Of a DNA stretch of 64,000 nt, positions 33,281 through 44,311 are shown one piece after another; position 1 is the stretch's first letter, and every line of letters starts with the position of its first letter. The notes under the pieces were generated by a model that had not been told where the DNA came from, searched no databases, and was given only the letters and a program-made list of their open reading frames with translations. The translations under genes were made by a program, and so were the position numbers. Origin of the DNA: Geosiphon pyriformis (taxonomy: Eukaryota; Glomeromycota; Glomeromycetes; Archaeosporales; Geosiphonaceae); assembly GCA_016748015.1 (NCBI GenBank), contig JAAOMT010000303.1, forward strand, positions 624,257 to 688,256. Reading direction: 5' to 3'.

Positions 33281-33922
33281 GAGAATCAAAACATTCAAAA
33301 TATTTTTTATACTCTCCATAAGTATTGAATCAAAAATTATTCAAATGCTACTCTGACTATTGAAAAACAGACCACCATAATTGATAACAGTAGAATACAT
33401 ACTGTTATTAGACCAAAGAAAACCACTACCAGAAGAGAAAAAATTGGTAACAAAATGGATAAATATCTGCTGAAAAACATAATAATAGCAATACTTTTAC
33501 CTTCTATCACAATTAGAAAAACAAATAAAAAAATCTTACTCATAGACAAAAACTTGTCATATAAAAGACAACTAGAATTCTATGGTTGTTTTGGTAAAAT
33601 CATAGAGAATATAAAGCTTATAAAAAAAACAACTTTAGAAATACAGATAAAAATTTTGGGTATTATATAATTAAATGTTCTAAGAGTTTTGACTATTGCT
33701 AAAAGAGCCAAAACTTTTATACAAAAATTTGGTTTCTTGAATATAAAACTTATTTTATCTCAAATATTATATACTTTATTCACAAAAAATTTCAATAAAC
33801 TAGTTAGTTTTGAGTTAAACAAAACTCTTTAATTAGATTATTCTATGAATAACTTGATTTCACTAGAGCTCAATCTTTTTGAAAAAGATGATATTATGAT
33901 TGAAACTCATATTTTTTATTAG
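33281..33922 (+). pseudogene. Post-integrase ORF of the right derivative
   Basis: The first codons (MNNYFLDQ equivalent) are missing by a small deletion near 33,280. The stretch 33,455-33,670 shows DKYLLKNIIIAILLPSITI and the lysine-rich TIRKTNKKIL. It ends in LTR sequence at TAG 33,920-33,922, with the tail altered to MIETHIFY. Confidence 0.66.
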
Positions 33923-34650
33923 TTATTACATGTATTAGTCATTAATGTCATATAATTAACTACTCTATTTTTAGATAATAATTATTGACTTGATTAATGA
34001 CCTAACTGTTGACCTAATCATTAAGCTAATTATTAACTTGATCAATAATCTGATCATTAATCTGATTATTGATTTGATTATTGATCTAGTCATTGATCTG
34101 GTCATTAACTACTTTCAATAGCTATATAAACAATAAGTCTCTTAGCTATAAAAAAACATAATCAAAGTAATAAAATAAAACTCACTATTAATTACTTCTT
34201 GTTATATTACTTATTTTCTTTTTTTATCTTTAAGTATCTGAACATTTTGGAATAAAAGATTACTTGTTGGTAATCACATACCTTATCTTTTCTCTTTCTT
34301 GATTTGTATTGTTAGAATTAGTCTGAGAAGCAATTGCTTGCTCTTGTAATTTATTAAATAAAGAAACAATTAAAAAACACAACAATATTTGTTATTAATT
34401 CTAAAAATTGCCAAGTTGAAACATAAAATAATAGCAGTGATATTATCTTGTTAACAATCATGAATTATTTTTCTATCTTCAAATTTCTAAAAAAGATTTG
34501 CAACTGTGATTTTTATGAGACTGATCACATATATTGAATCCTTACTTATTCAATTTACTCTTATATTGTAATTATTTTTTAATAATTTCTATTATTTTAC
34601 AATCCTATTCTTCTTTGCTATTTGTTAACTTGTTGCTCCAACCTGTAACA
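33892..34650 (+). repeat. Chimeric A/B LTR (759 bp)
   Basis: It starts TATTATGATTG and ends CCTGTAACA. The first 260 bp match family-A LTRs, with about ten 12-bp units. From ATCAAAGTAATAAAATAAA (34,157) on it matches the truncated subfamily-B LTR at 23,567-24,055. ATAT follows its end. Confidence 0.82.
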
Positions 34651-35172
34651 ATATAAGTGATGAATCTTTTAACTATAGAAAAACATATAAAAATATATAT
34701 AAAAAATCAAAAATAATAAAACAATATTTATTAATTCAATCTTTTTTTTTTGTTTATTTTTTTTTTCTTATTTACAAATATCTAAACATCTTGGAATAAA
34801 AAATTACTTGTTGGCATATATCTATTTTTTTCTAATTTGTATAATTGTAGTATTTAAAGATTATTGAATAAAATATAACTGAAAAGTTTATCTAATATTT
34901 AATATCAAATTTTAAAAGCACTAATATAAAACATAAAATTATATCAGTATATTATTATTTATTAACAGTATAAACTATTTTTTTATTTTCAAATTCTCTA
35001 ATTATTTTTTGAAAAGATTAATAACTGAGATATTTTATAAGACTGATCTTATATATTGAATTTATATTCATTTAATTTGCTCTTTAAAGTTGAATTTTTT
35101 TTGATTAATTTCATTACTTTGTAATTCTGTTTTTTTTTATTATCTATTAATTTGTTACTCCAATTTGTAACA
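34651..35172 (+). repeat. LTR fragment, 5' part missing
   Basis: It begins ATATAAGTGATGAATC, an internal LTR position (compare 24,400), and ends TTTGTAACA. It lacks the U3 start and the minisatellite. The sequence is decayed to very high A+T. Confidence 0.8.
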
Positions 35173-36500
35173 TTATTATTAAATCATATACAAATTTTAC
35201 AATTTTACTAACAACAACTTTAATATTCCCAAAACCAGAAAATATTATTTTCTAAATACAAATCTTTGTTTAATACAGTATATACTACAATGTTTTATAT
35301 ATATATTGAAAATAATTATAAAACACAAAATATTACTTAACAAAAACTTAAAATAAATTTTTATAATTTGGTACATAATTTTAATAAATTATTACAAACA
35401 GCAAAATTTATTACATAAAAAATAATTTAAAAATTCAATTTTTTACAATACAAATACAAAATATTAAGATACTTTTTATTAAATAAATATTTACAAATAA
35501 CAATAAATAGACAGTAATACAAAAATTTTATAAAATACATATATAAATTAGTTATTGTCTTGTTTATATATTTAGTTGCTATATAAAAATTAGAATATTA
35601 AATTAGAAATTACTAAATTTAATTAATGTTTTTAAATAAAATTTTATTTATAACTATAATATTAAGACCAATTTTCTATTATATATAATAAACAAATTTA
35701 AATATATTATAAAAAAATAGTAAATATTATTAAAAATAACTATATTACTAACTTTAATATATTGTTTATTAATATAAACAAGAAAAATAAAATCTAAATA
35801 AACTATAATATTAGTCAATATATTAATTTTTTTATTTTTTATAACATTAAAATATTTTTTAACTTTTACATAAGTTAGAATAAAATTTAATATTAATTAT
35901 AAAAGTTATATATTATTAGATCTAATTTAAATAAACAAGTATTTAATATAGTTTGGTTATCTAAATAAATAATAACAACACAAAAATTAAGAACATATTT
36001 TAAAGCCAATATAATTGCTTAAAACTTAGCAAATATAAACAAAAATAAATTTACAATTTTAATATTAATAGTTAAATTCAAACTAAAAAAAATGAAATAA
36101 TATTATATTTTACATCAAAAATATTCAAATTTTTTTAAAAATTATTTATATATACTTTAAACACATCTAAATTGGCTAACAAAAAATAATTTTTTATTAT
36201 AAAAAATTATTTAAACTAAAAACATTAAAAAATTAAAAAAACAAATTAAAAATAATATAATATGTTGTATTTTATTACTTAAATAATTAATTGTTAAATT
36301 AAACCAACTGAAAATAAGATTTTTAGTTTTAATTTATCATATAATTTTTTTATAAATAATTAAAAAAGTTTTAATGTAAATTGTTTTAATATCATAAATA
36401 TTTTTTTTTGTAAATTTAATAATTATTTTTTAAAATTGTAAAAAATCCAAAATTGGTTTAATTAATTAAATTTACATATATTTAAATTTTAATACTGTGT
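35173..36500 (-). pseudogene. Highly decayed LINE ORF2 relic (RNase H and C-terminus)
   Basis: There is no usable open frame and little but A and T. On the minus strand the translation still follows the LINE L1 ORF2. VYINNF (about 36,150) aligns with VYTNGS of the RNase H. The stretch ALKYVLNF then YLDNQTILNTC (about 35,930-36,030) aligns with the third RNase H motif. Near 35,560-35,450, TNLYMYFIKFLYYCLF then LNILYLYC aligns with the region before the C-terminal cysteine motif. The relic runs opposite to the intact LINE beside it. The part above 36,200 is not resolved. Confidence 0.72.
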
Positions 36501-38508
36501 AATTTTAAGCATAATCTTTTTCTTGTCAATCCCCTGACCACAATAAGAGCAAAAAAATTTTGGAGAAATCACTTTTCTTTTCATCTTTTTACTCTTTGTT
36601 TCCCTAAGTTATTTCATTTAACACATCCTCTTTTGTCATAATGAAACAATTGAGCTTATCTGCTAGTGGTTCTGGTTCGGTTTCAGCTGGGTTGGGGTCC
36701 TGGTCTGGTGAAAAAAAAAAGGCACATGTTAAGAGTATCTACTCTTATAGTTTTTTATTTAAAAAGCCAAAAAAGCCTAAGACTTCTGGTGTTGTAGTGG
36801 ATTTGTCAGCTAGATCTTTGTCTGCCAATACATTGTAAGTTACTGGTGTTGAGCATATTAAATTCTGGGGCAGTGAAATGGACAGTGAAAAAAATAGTGT
36901 TAGTGAAGTGTTAAACATGAAAAACATAAAGAACACAGTTACTGAAGAAATGAGCTACATTGATTTCAATACTTCTGAGATGGACAACATGATAGACGAC
37001 ACAACTCTAAGAAAAACATAAACAAGGACTTATGTGCTAGGACAGCTGCCAAAAATGCCTTCTTTCAATGCTGTGAGTAATGATGATACCAAATTGGTGC
37101 TTCTAACATCTAAGTTTTCTGGATCTCATAAGCTGTCATTGGCTGAATTACATGTTAGGGAGATTAGGAGTTTTAATTCTGCTAAGTCATTCACACTAAA
37201 TATAGAGCTGTTAGCAATACCTGGAAAATCTAATGGTGATAAATTAATTGCAATCAAAAAAATTTTCTATTAAATTGATGATTTTGGAGAGGCTTTCACT
37301 TTCTCAAAATTTTCAAGAATCATTAGATCATTGTTTACATCTGAAATAAATTTGAAAAAGGCTAGAGAAATAGCAATCAGTAAAAAAATTCTTGTTAATG
37401 ATGATTTTAGGAAAGTAAACAGCCGATCAGATTGGAAAGTGATTGTTAAAGAGATCTCAGTTGATCTTCTCAAATTGGCTGTTGAGTCAGTTTTTTCCAA
37501 ATTTGATAAGGTTGTATTAATCAAGATATAGCTGATTGGCCTATGGCAAAAAGCTTTAGTAGAGTTTGATTTATCTGAAATAGCTAGTTTAGTTGCTTCC
37601 AATTGATCTGTTCTTATGAAAAAAGATTCTGTGTGTGTGGTTTTGGCTATTGATGATAAGCAATCATAGATTTCAAGGAACTAATATCAGGCATTGTTAT
37701 ACACATTACTAGTTAGAATTACTACTTATGATCTTTCTGACTTGTTGAATTCTTATAGTAGAAAAACATGCTTTATTGGTTGCAATCTGAGTTTATATGT
37801 TCATAACAGATGTGTAATGGTTTGTTTTGAGGATGAGACATCCAGAGTGACTGCTGTTGATTTTATTCCAGTTTTTAAGAGTGTGAATTTGTGTTGAGCT
37901 GGTCTATCTTTGGCTAGTTGTGCTTAGTGCAAACAATCTGGTCATGTTTCCATTAATTGTGTTGTGGGTGAAAATCATGGTGGTCACAGTAAATGGGTGG
38001 TTAATTCTCAGAACTGGGTTTGCTTGGCCAATATTTATAAGAAAAAGCAGGCACTCATCATTTGTCCAGTCTCTTTTGGTGGTAAAACTTGGGCCCAAGT
38101 TGCCAGTGGTTTCTCTTCTTTTGTGGTTTCTTCATTTCCTTTTGGTACTGGTTTGTTTTTTGGTGCTAAGTTCTTTCTTGGTATTATGTCTTCTTTATAT
38201 GTCTCTGCTTCTTTTGGTGTCTCTGGTTTATATGATTTTTTGGCATCTTTGAAACACTTTTTGGAACTTTTAGCCAATCAAGTTTCTAGTGTTATGAAAA
38301 AGTTGAATTTTGTGAAACTGGTGCCTCTGTCATTTGTCTCTTATGTGCTCTTTTCAGCTGTTCTTATATCTTTGGCTTTGAGTTTGAATTCAAACATAGT
38401 ATTGAATAGTGTATTAGTGCTTTCTGTTCTCTCTTTTTCTGCTGTTGAAGATAATGTTTCTGGTTTTAGTTTGAGTAGTTCCAAGGTTCTAACCACCAAG
38501 GTGGGTGG

Positions 38509-39355
38509 TGTTACTCATAAAAATATAGAGAATATATATTAGCATAGTTATTAGCCAATCAGAAGTAGACATAGTAAATGTGGAATTTCAGAATTCTTCT
38601 CAGGAATTGCAGAATTCCAGGAATTACAGGATTCTCATGAGGAATTGCAGGATTCCAGAATTCCAAGACTCCCCTCAAAGGAATTGCAGGATTTCAGGAA
38701 TTCTAAGATTTCTGTTGTAAAGAATGAAGGAATTAAGGAATCTCAATTATGTATATATAGCAGTAGTATTAAAAGCTGAAAGAAACAAATCTTCCAGTTT
38801 AGATTTCATCTAGACAACCTTCCAAACACAATAAATAACTATTTGGTATCTCAAATCTAATTCCACTATCAACACTTTATGTTGATAGTAATTGATACTT
38901 AAACACACTGGAACAATAGCTCTTGATCACAGCTATTGATGGAATACTAATTTGCAAAACTGCCTTGGCTTATTCATTATTTTCTTTTATTTCTTTTTTT
39001 TATTTTTATTTTTTATTTTATTGTTGTACACTAATTGGTTGAATAAAATACTAGATTACTGACATCAAGGATTGCCTGGTAAAAAACTCCTGCAAGAGAG
39101 TAGGACATGTACAGAAGATATGGAATATTTACCAGAGAATTGCCAGTCATCATGCCGAGAGAAGAATTGACAGAATTGTGATTCTGAAAAGCTACAGATA
39201 AAACAACTATTGAATTTCTGTCCATTATACAAAGAACTCAAACCAAAACCTTCAAATACAAAACCTTCAAATTATTAACATCAATGCAAATAACTTTTAG
39301 CACCAAGTTACGGGTTTGTTATTTGATTCAACATCCCAAATAATCACTCATAACA
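38509..39355 (+). repeat. Solo LTR of family D, 847 bp, with 4-bp target repeat
   Basis: It begins TGTTACTCATAA and ends CTCATAACA, flanked by GTGG at 38,505-38,508 and 39,356-39,359. Removing it with one GTGG restores AAG GTG GGT GGC TTA GAA, which joins KVGG to LESK exactly in frame. Orientation is judged from a TATATATAG box (38,751) and AATAAATAA (38,840). Residues 38,580-38,710 are a cluster of GGAATTGCAGGATTCC-like repeats. It is less decayed than its host, hence younger. Unlike the family-A LTR in sequence. Confidence 0.9.
38580..38712. repeat. GGAATT/AATTCC repeat cluster in the family-D LTR
   Basis: Irregular short repeats of the type GGAATTGCAGGATTCC, with several AATT-centred palindromes, in the first quarter of the LTR. 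Position before the TATA box suggests an upstream promoter region; this is inference. Confidence 0.7.
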
Positions 39356-39464
39356 GTGGCTTAGAATCAAAGATGGTGTCTTTGGAGACTTTAATTAGTT
39401 CAGTGCTGGTTAGATTGGATTGTTTGTGCTCTGAGTCGGGTGTTCCATTATTTTTTTCATCCCA

Positions 39465-40300
39465 ATGAACATTTTAGTTTGGAAAGTTGTTACTTGCAAC
39501 ATTAGAAAAATGAACAATCCTGTGAAACAGGATGATATTATTTGTTGGTATAAGAACATGGGCAATTTAATTTCTATTTTTATAAAATCAAAACTAAAAG
39601 GAAAGGTTCATCCATGAATTGCTAATAGGTTTGATAATGTTCAGGTCTTTACTTTTGGTTTGAAATCTGGTTATCTGGATGCTAGTGTTGTTGTCATCAT
39701 AAATTCTTCTTTAGTAAGGCATATGAGCAAGATTTCTGAAGTGCCTGGTTGGCTCCTTTCCATTAAATTACTTTTTAAGAATAAAATTTCTGTGTCAATT
39801 TTAGGGCTTTACATTGGTGCTTTTTCAGTGGTTTGGTTCTTTTAGATTGGTGAAATCAACTTTTTTATTGCTAAGGCTGTGAATAAATTTTTTTTCATCA
39901 TCCTCAGTGGTGATTTCAATGAAGATGGCTCTTATAAGTGTGTGAGTTTTAAAAAGTGTGTTGATTTGGAACTAATTAATTCTTTGGTCAGTAGCCTGGC
40001 TGTTAAAGAATCTACTTGGGCAAACTTTAGGGGTATCATGAAGATGATTGATTTTGTGTTTGTTTCTCCAAATCTGGTAAATGTAATAGTGTGTTGAAAA
40101 ATTTTGGGGATCAGTGAGTATTTTGACATAAATCACAAAACTGTTTTCATGTCTGTGGGTCTGGATGGCCTTTTAAATATACAATTGACCTTTCTTTGTA
40201 AACAAGCAAATAGAGATTGATAGAAGTTCAATTTCAAGAATGCTGGTAAGGATAAATGGAATGATTTTAAGAATGCCACATTGGTCAATGTAGTGATGTT
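39465..40300 (+). pseudogene. ORF2 of L1: APE-type endonuclease
   Basis: ORF2 starts at ATG 39,465-39,467, overlapping the ORF1 TGA (39,466-39,468) as ATGA. The start MNILVWKVVTCNIRKMN is the usual first strand of the endonuclease (Asn near the start). ILSGDFNEDGSYKC lies at about 39,898-39,940 and carries the catalytic GDFN. IDFVFVSPNLVN then aligns with the Asp/Ser region, and YFDINHKTVFMSV (about 40,118) carries the terminal His motif, with Asn for Asp. The enzyme would nick the target DNA to prime reverse transcription. Confidence 0.85.
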
Positions 40301-42690
40301 CTAAAAGAAGTTCACTACAGCTTTGAAGTTCTCAGATTTGAATACAATATGAGATGTTATTCATAAAATTATGATTTTTTTGGCTAATGAAATATTCAGA
40401 AAGAAATGGTTTAAGAACCTTGGTTATGTCTTTACCAAGGAGTTTTTAAGATTTATAGATTAGAACTTTTAGTTTTAAAAATTGTTGGGGCTTTTTATAG
40501 GGATGATGTTGATAGTTTTGTTTTTCTTATAAAGTGTTGGTGCTCTTTGGACAATGCTAAGGCTTTAGTTGTTCAAGATTTAGTGGACTTTGATACAACT
40601 TTTGATCATGTTTGTTCTGCTCTCTTTGGTGCTAGGAAATCTTATTGTGCTTTGAAGTTTGCAGAATCTTTGAGGGCTAAAAAAGTAAACATTAAGTCTG
40701 CCATAGATAAAAGGATAGAAAGCTTCAAAATAAATAAAAGTCATACTATTAAAAGTGTATTGAAGTGCCCATTTCACAAAGTAGTACTTGACCATTTGGT
40801 TGTTGATGATGAGCTGGTTTTGGAGCCTGGTTTGGTTAAGTCTAAGATAAATATGACTATGAAAAGTTGGACTCAGAAGCATCAGACAGTTTCTGATGTT
40901 TCTAGTGAATGGTGTTATCAGTATTAGCCTTTGGGATATGTTTTTAATAGAGCTTTTTCTGGTGTAATGTGTTTGATTGATTTTGATGAATTTTTTGGGG
41001 TGGTTTTTGGTCTGCTTGATGGCAAAACTGCTGGTCTCTTGGGTATTTTGAATGAGCTTTGGAAGCATTGTGATAAATCTATTCTGAAAATGCTCTTAGT
41101 GCTTCTGAATTCTTGTTTGTCTGGTGAATCTGTGTTCAGTTCTTGGAAAGAGACTTGAGTCTCAATAATTCTCAAGCAATATGAGTGAAAGAGTGTTCTA
41201 ATGAATACTTGCCCTATTGTATTAATTGAAACAACTTGCAAAATTCTTTTTAAGATTCTCTCTGATAGGATTTCTTTAGCTTGCAATACTTTTAGTGTAC
41301 TTTATAGAGACAATTTTTCGGTTTTAAAGGGTACAACAACTTAGTCTTCCATTTTTGTAATTGGGTCAATCATTAAAGATGCTTTGGAGAAAGACTGGGA
41401 GCTCTGACTAGTTTTGCAGGACATGCAAAAAGTGTATAATTTGGTTGGCTGGAAACATCTTAAGAAGAATTTGGTCAGAATTAAAATTTGTAATAGATTT
41501 ATTCAATTTTTTAGTAATATTTATAGAAATCATATTAACTAAGTTATAACAGATTTTGGTTTAACAGACAATTATTGTGTGTATGATAGTTTAGACCAAA
41601 GAGAGGTTTTTTCTTTCTTTCTGTGGCATATATTTTATGATCCTCTGTTGTGTGAAGTCAAGTGTTAGGAAAGTGTGTATGAATACAAAATCAATTCTTA
41701 TTTTATTTTCAAAAGTGGTTGTGCTGAATTTCAGACTGGAATCTTTTCTTTTTTTGCTGCTGGCGCTTTCATTGATAATACAATTTGGGTTGGTAGTAGT
41801 CAAAATACTACTCAACACATTTTTAATGTTGCTAGTGAATTTTTCTGAATCAATGACATTTCTATTAATAACGAAAAAACAGTGGCCATTCCCATCAATA
41901 GCAGAATTGGCAATCTTTCTCTTTTTATTAGTGGTTTGCCCATCTCTATTGCCAAAAAAGAGGAATCTCATCAGTATCTGAGTATTTTTTTTTTGACTGA
42001 GGGTCTTTCAAAGCCTAATTTGGCCAAGACATATTCGGATGTTTGTTTTTTTACCAATCTGGTCCTGAGGAAAGCTGTATCAAATAAGCAGTTCCTATAT
42101 TTGGTGTTTGTGGTTTTCCATCCTATTGTCAACTACAGAACACAATTTAGCTTTGTTCCTTTTGGTGTGTGCAACAAGTGGGATGCTCTGATTTGTAAAG
42201 GCTTGAAGCTTAAGTCTGGTTTGTCTCTTGATTTTTCTGGTAATACAATTCACTATCCTTTCTTTTATGGTCTGAAATTCTTTTTGCAAATTCAATCTAA
42301 AAGTAAGATTGTTTCACTTGTTAGCTTTGTAAACTCTGGTGGAATTTTGGATTACTTGTTTTCTTACTGGTTTTATGACTTGCAAGTTTGGTGTTGGCAT
42401 TCTGTTCATCCATTGGTTTTTTTTGTTTGTACTTATGTCAGTACTTCTAATAATTTTTTGGCAGGCATGGTTTGTATTTTTTTTGATTGTAATTTGTCTC
42501 TGAATGATCTTGTAGCCAGTTTTTTTTGGTTTTATGGTGAAGTGCCTATGTTTGCTGTTCTGGTGAATCAAAGTTTATCAAATTTCCCTTTTTTTTTTAG
42601 TGATACAGTATTGCCTTTGTGGATCAACTTTGTGATCATTATGGTGCTGTTTTTAATTAGTACACTTTTAAGTGGTAGAAGAAATTAGAC
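40300..42690 (+). pseudogene. ORF2 of L1: reverse transcriptase
   Basis: The N-terminal part is at 40,547-40,927 (FGARKSYCALKFAESLRAKK). The fingers are at 40,931-41,158 (GLLGILNELWKHCDKSILKM). The palm is near 41,270-41,450 and the catalytic site near 41,764-41,781. There GAFIDNTIWVG stands for the family's FVDD, so one Asp is Asn. The thumb and connection occupy 41,882-42,688 (268 codons). TAG and TGA stops sit at Gln and Trp type codons. Confidence 0.85.
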
Positions 42691-44151
42691 CCCCATGGCC
42701 CTATTTCAAAATGGTTCAAGCTGTTTGCTGCATTTCTCAACAATGTAACTTTTTCTCCAACTTATTCTTTGGCTTTGTGTGGTGTTGGTTCTTTGAACAT
42801 TTTTAGATTTAATAACTTTGTGTCTGTTTGTAATCATTTTTTATGAGTTGATACTGGTATTTTATCTGTGTACACGAATGGATCCTTGAAGAACTTGGGC
42901 ACAGTTAGCTATAAGGCTGGTGCTGCTGCTTTTTTTAAGGACATTGGTTTGGATTTGGGTGTTGGTGTATTGGGTTTGATGTCTTCTACTCTGGTAGAAT
43001 TGCAGGCTATTGTATTGGCTCTGAAGTGTGTTCTCTTATCTAGTTCTATTCGCTTGTTTTTAGATAGTCAATCTGCTTTGAATACTTGTAAGTTAAAACT
43101 GGGTTTAGTGTGTCCTAACTTTTATAATCAGTGTTGGATTGAGCATCAATATATTTTTAATGTTATTTGCAGTAAGAATTTGAGAGTTAGTTGGCACAAG
43201 GTGAAAGATCACTCTGGTGTTTTGGGGAATGAGTGCACCAATATAATTGCTGGTGCTGCTTTTTTTTCAGGTTGGTATCTTCCTCCTCACTTGAATGAAC
43301 ATTTTATTGTGGCTGATGGTGGTGTAGTTTCTGGCAATTCTAAATACTTTGTTCATAATATCTATTATTCCATTTGTTATGCATATTAGAAGATTGGTTT
43401 TGGATCTAAGTTTTCGAAGAGTGGTTTGCTTTCTGAAATTGACTGGATCCACTTTTCATTGGTGTGGCATCCTGATTTGCACATGGCTACTGGTTTTACC
43501 AGCCAACTCTTAGCTAATGCATGCACTTATTTTATAAAAGCTTTGTATCATTATCTGTCTGTTGCCATTCAGAAGCATCTTTATAGTAGACTTTATTCCA
43601 GTGTTTTGTGTTTATATTGTGATGATGTGGAAGTATCAGATCATGTGTTTTTTTGTAGAATTGATAAGTTTGCTCACCATCAGTTATTGAACTCTTATGT
43701 AGATTCTTAGTGGGTGCTTTTTGGTTTCACTTATTTTTTTTCATGTGTGTTATAACTGTTGTCATCCTGTACTTTTGATTCTTCTATGTCTACAGCTCTT
43801 TTCAAAAATTTTGTTTTTTGTGATTGGTTTTATGAAGCTGTTTCCGTTTTCCATGATCCCAAGTTAGCTGGTTTGGAGATTGTTAAATTTGTGTACTCTC
43901 TTAGTATGGCTTTTAGAAATGATATCTGGTTAGTTCATATTAAGCACCACACCTATATGAAAAAGAATAGTTTAATTTCCCTTAATAGTTTGGCTCTCAT
44001 CTTGGTTTCTGGTTTGGCTTTGGAGTTTTCTGCTGGTGTGGTGAAGCTGCTTAGTGTTACTGATGTTTTTGGTATATATTTTAGCTTTCACAAATTTTGT
44101 TCATTTTTTTCAGGTATTAGTAGTTCAGTGTTAGTTCATATAGCTGCATAG
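42690..44151 (+). pseudogene. ORF2 of L1: RNase H domain and C-terminal cysteine region
   Basis: The stretch 42,868-43,389 is RNase HI-like: YTNGSLKNLGT (catalytic Asp now Asn), then ELQAIVLALK with the Glu, LFLDSQSALNTC with the second Asp, and SWHKVKDHSGVLGNECTN with the His and a decayed last Asp. The C-terminal part (43,426-44,151) has SVLCLYCDDVEVSDHVFFC, a possible zinc-binding set, and ends VLVHIAA. RNase H would remove template RNA. Confidence 0.86.
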
Positions 44152-44280
44152 TGTTGTTTTGATCAGCCTAAGTGGCTAGTTATGTGTAAAAAGTACATGA
44201 TTCACACCTAGTTTAGATTATTTCTTTAATGTATAACACTAGGCTGTGTTTGGATCTCATTCATTAAAATATAAAAAAAA
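44152..44280 (+). other. 3' tail of L1
   Basis: Short non-coding tail with GTGGCTAGTTATG and AAGTACATGA, ending in an A run (44,268-44,279). The same tail in diverged form follows ORF1 of L2 (46,440-46,556). Confidence 0.75.
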
Positions 44281-44311
44281 AATACTGTATACTTTTTGTC
44301 TTCTTAATTTT

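Larger units (their letters stand above)
31198..34650 (+). mobile_element. Internally deleted family-A derivative, right copy
   Basis: The LTR end at 31,888 is joined to the RNase H/integrase spacer at the same place as in the left derivative (13,406/13,407). Primer site, gag, protease, RT and RNase H are absent. Unlike the left copy it keeps integrase through to the post-integrase ORF and the 3' LTR (33,892-34,650). The two LTRs differ in type: the 3' one is a chimera with subfamily B. Confidence 0.85.
36641..39468 (+). pseudogene. ORF1 of L1 (nucleic-acid-binding protein), interrupted by a solo LTR
   Basis: It starts MKQLSLSASGSGSVSAGLGS at 36,641, with a basic N-terminus. The middle (37,034-37,900) holds long, mostly open segments. 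A CCHC knuckle near 37,918-37,965 reads CAQCKQSGHVSINC once the TAG for the third residue is set aside. The distal part (37,964-38,508) is Ser/Val-rich with KVLTTKVGG. The solo LTR follows, then LESKMVSLETLISSVLVRLD, a likely coiled coil, and TGA at 39,466-39,468. ORF1 proteins bind element RNA. Several TAG/TAA stops break it. Confidence 0.82.
36521..44280 (+). mobile_element. Non-LTR retrotransposon L1 (two ORFs)
   Basis: A LINE with a 5' leader (36,521-36,640), ORF1 with a CCHC knuckle, ORF2 with APE-type endonuclease, RT and RNase H, a short 3' tail and an A-rich end (44,268-44,279). ORF1 is split by an 847-bp solo LTR. Both ORFs carry scattered stops. The next LINE (L2) begins directly at its tail. 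Confidence 0.9.

Noticed and set aside
34157-36500. Replication origin, centromere or telomere signal in the A+T-rich stretch
   Set aside because: No telomeric repeat or tandem satellite is present, and most of the stretch is explained as LTR fragments and a decayed LINE.
38511-39352. hAT-like transposon with 8-bp repeat ACTCATAA
   Set aside because: ACTCATAA at the two ends belongs to the LTR termini. Taking TGTTA...TAACA as the element and GTGG as the target repeat restores the host reading frame exactly.
36641-44151. Possible stop-codon reassignment (TAG or TAA read as Gln)
   Set aside because: All three stops occur, TGA at Trp-type codons as well as TAG/TAA at Gln-type codons, and catalytic Asp-to-Asn changes go with them. 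Transition decay explains all of this; recoding does not.
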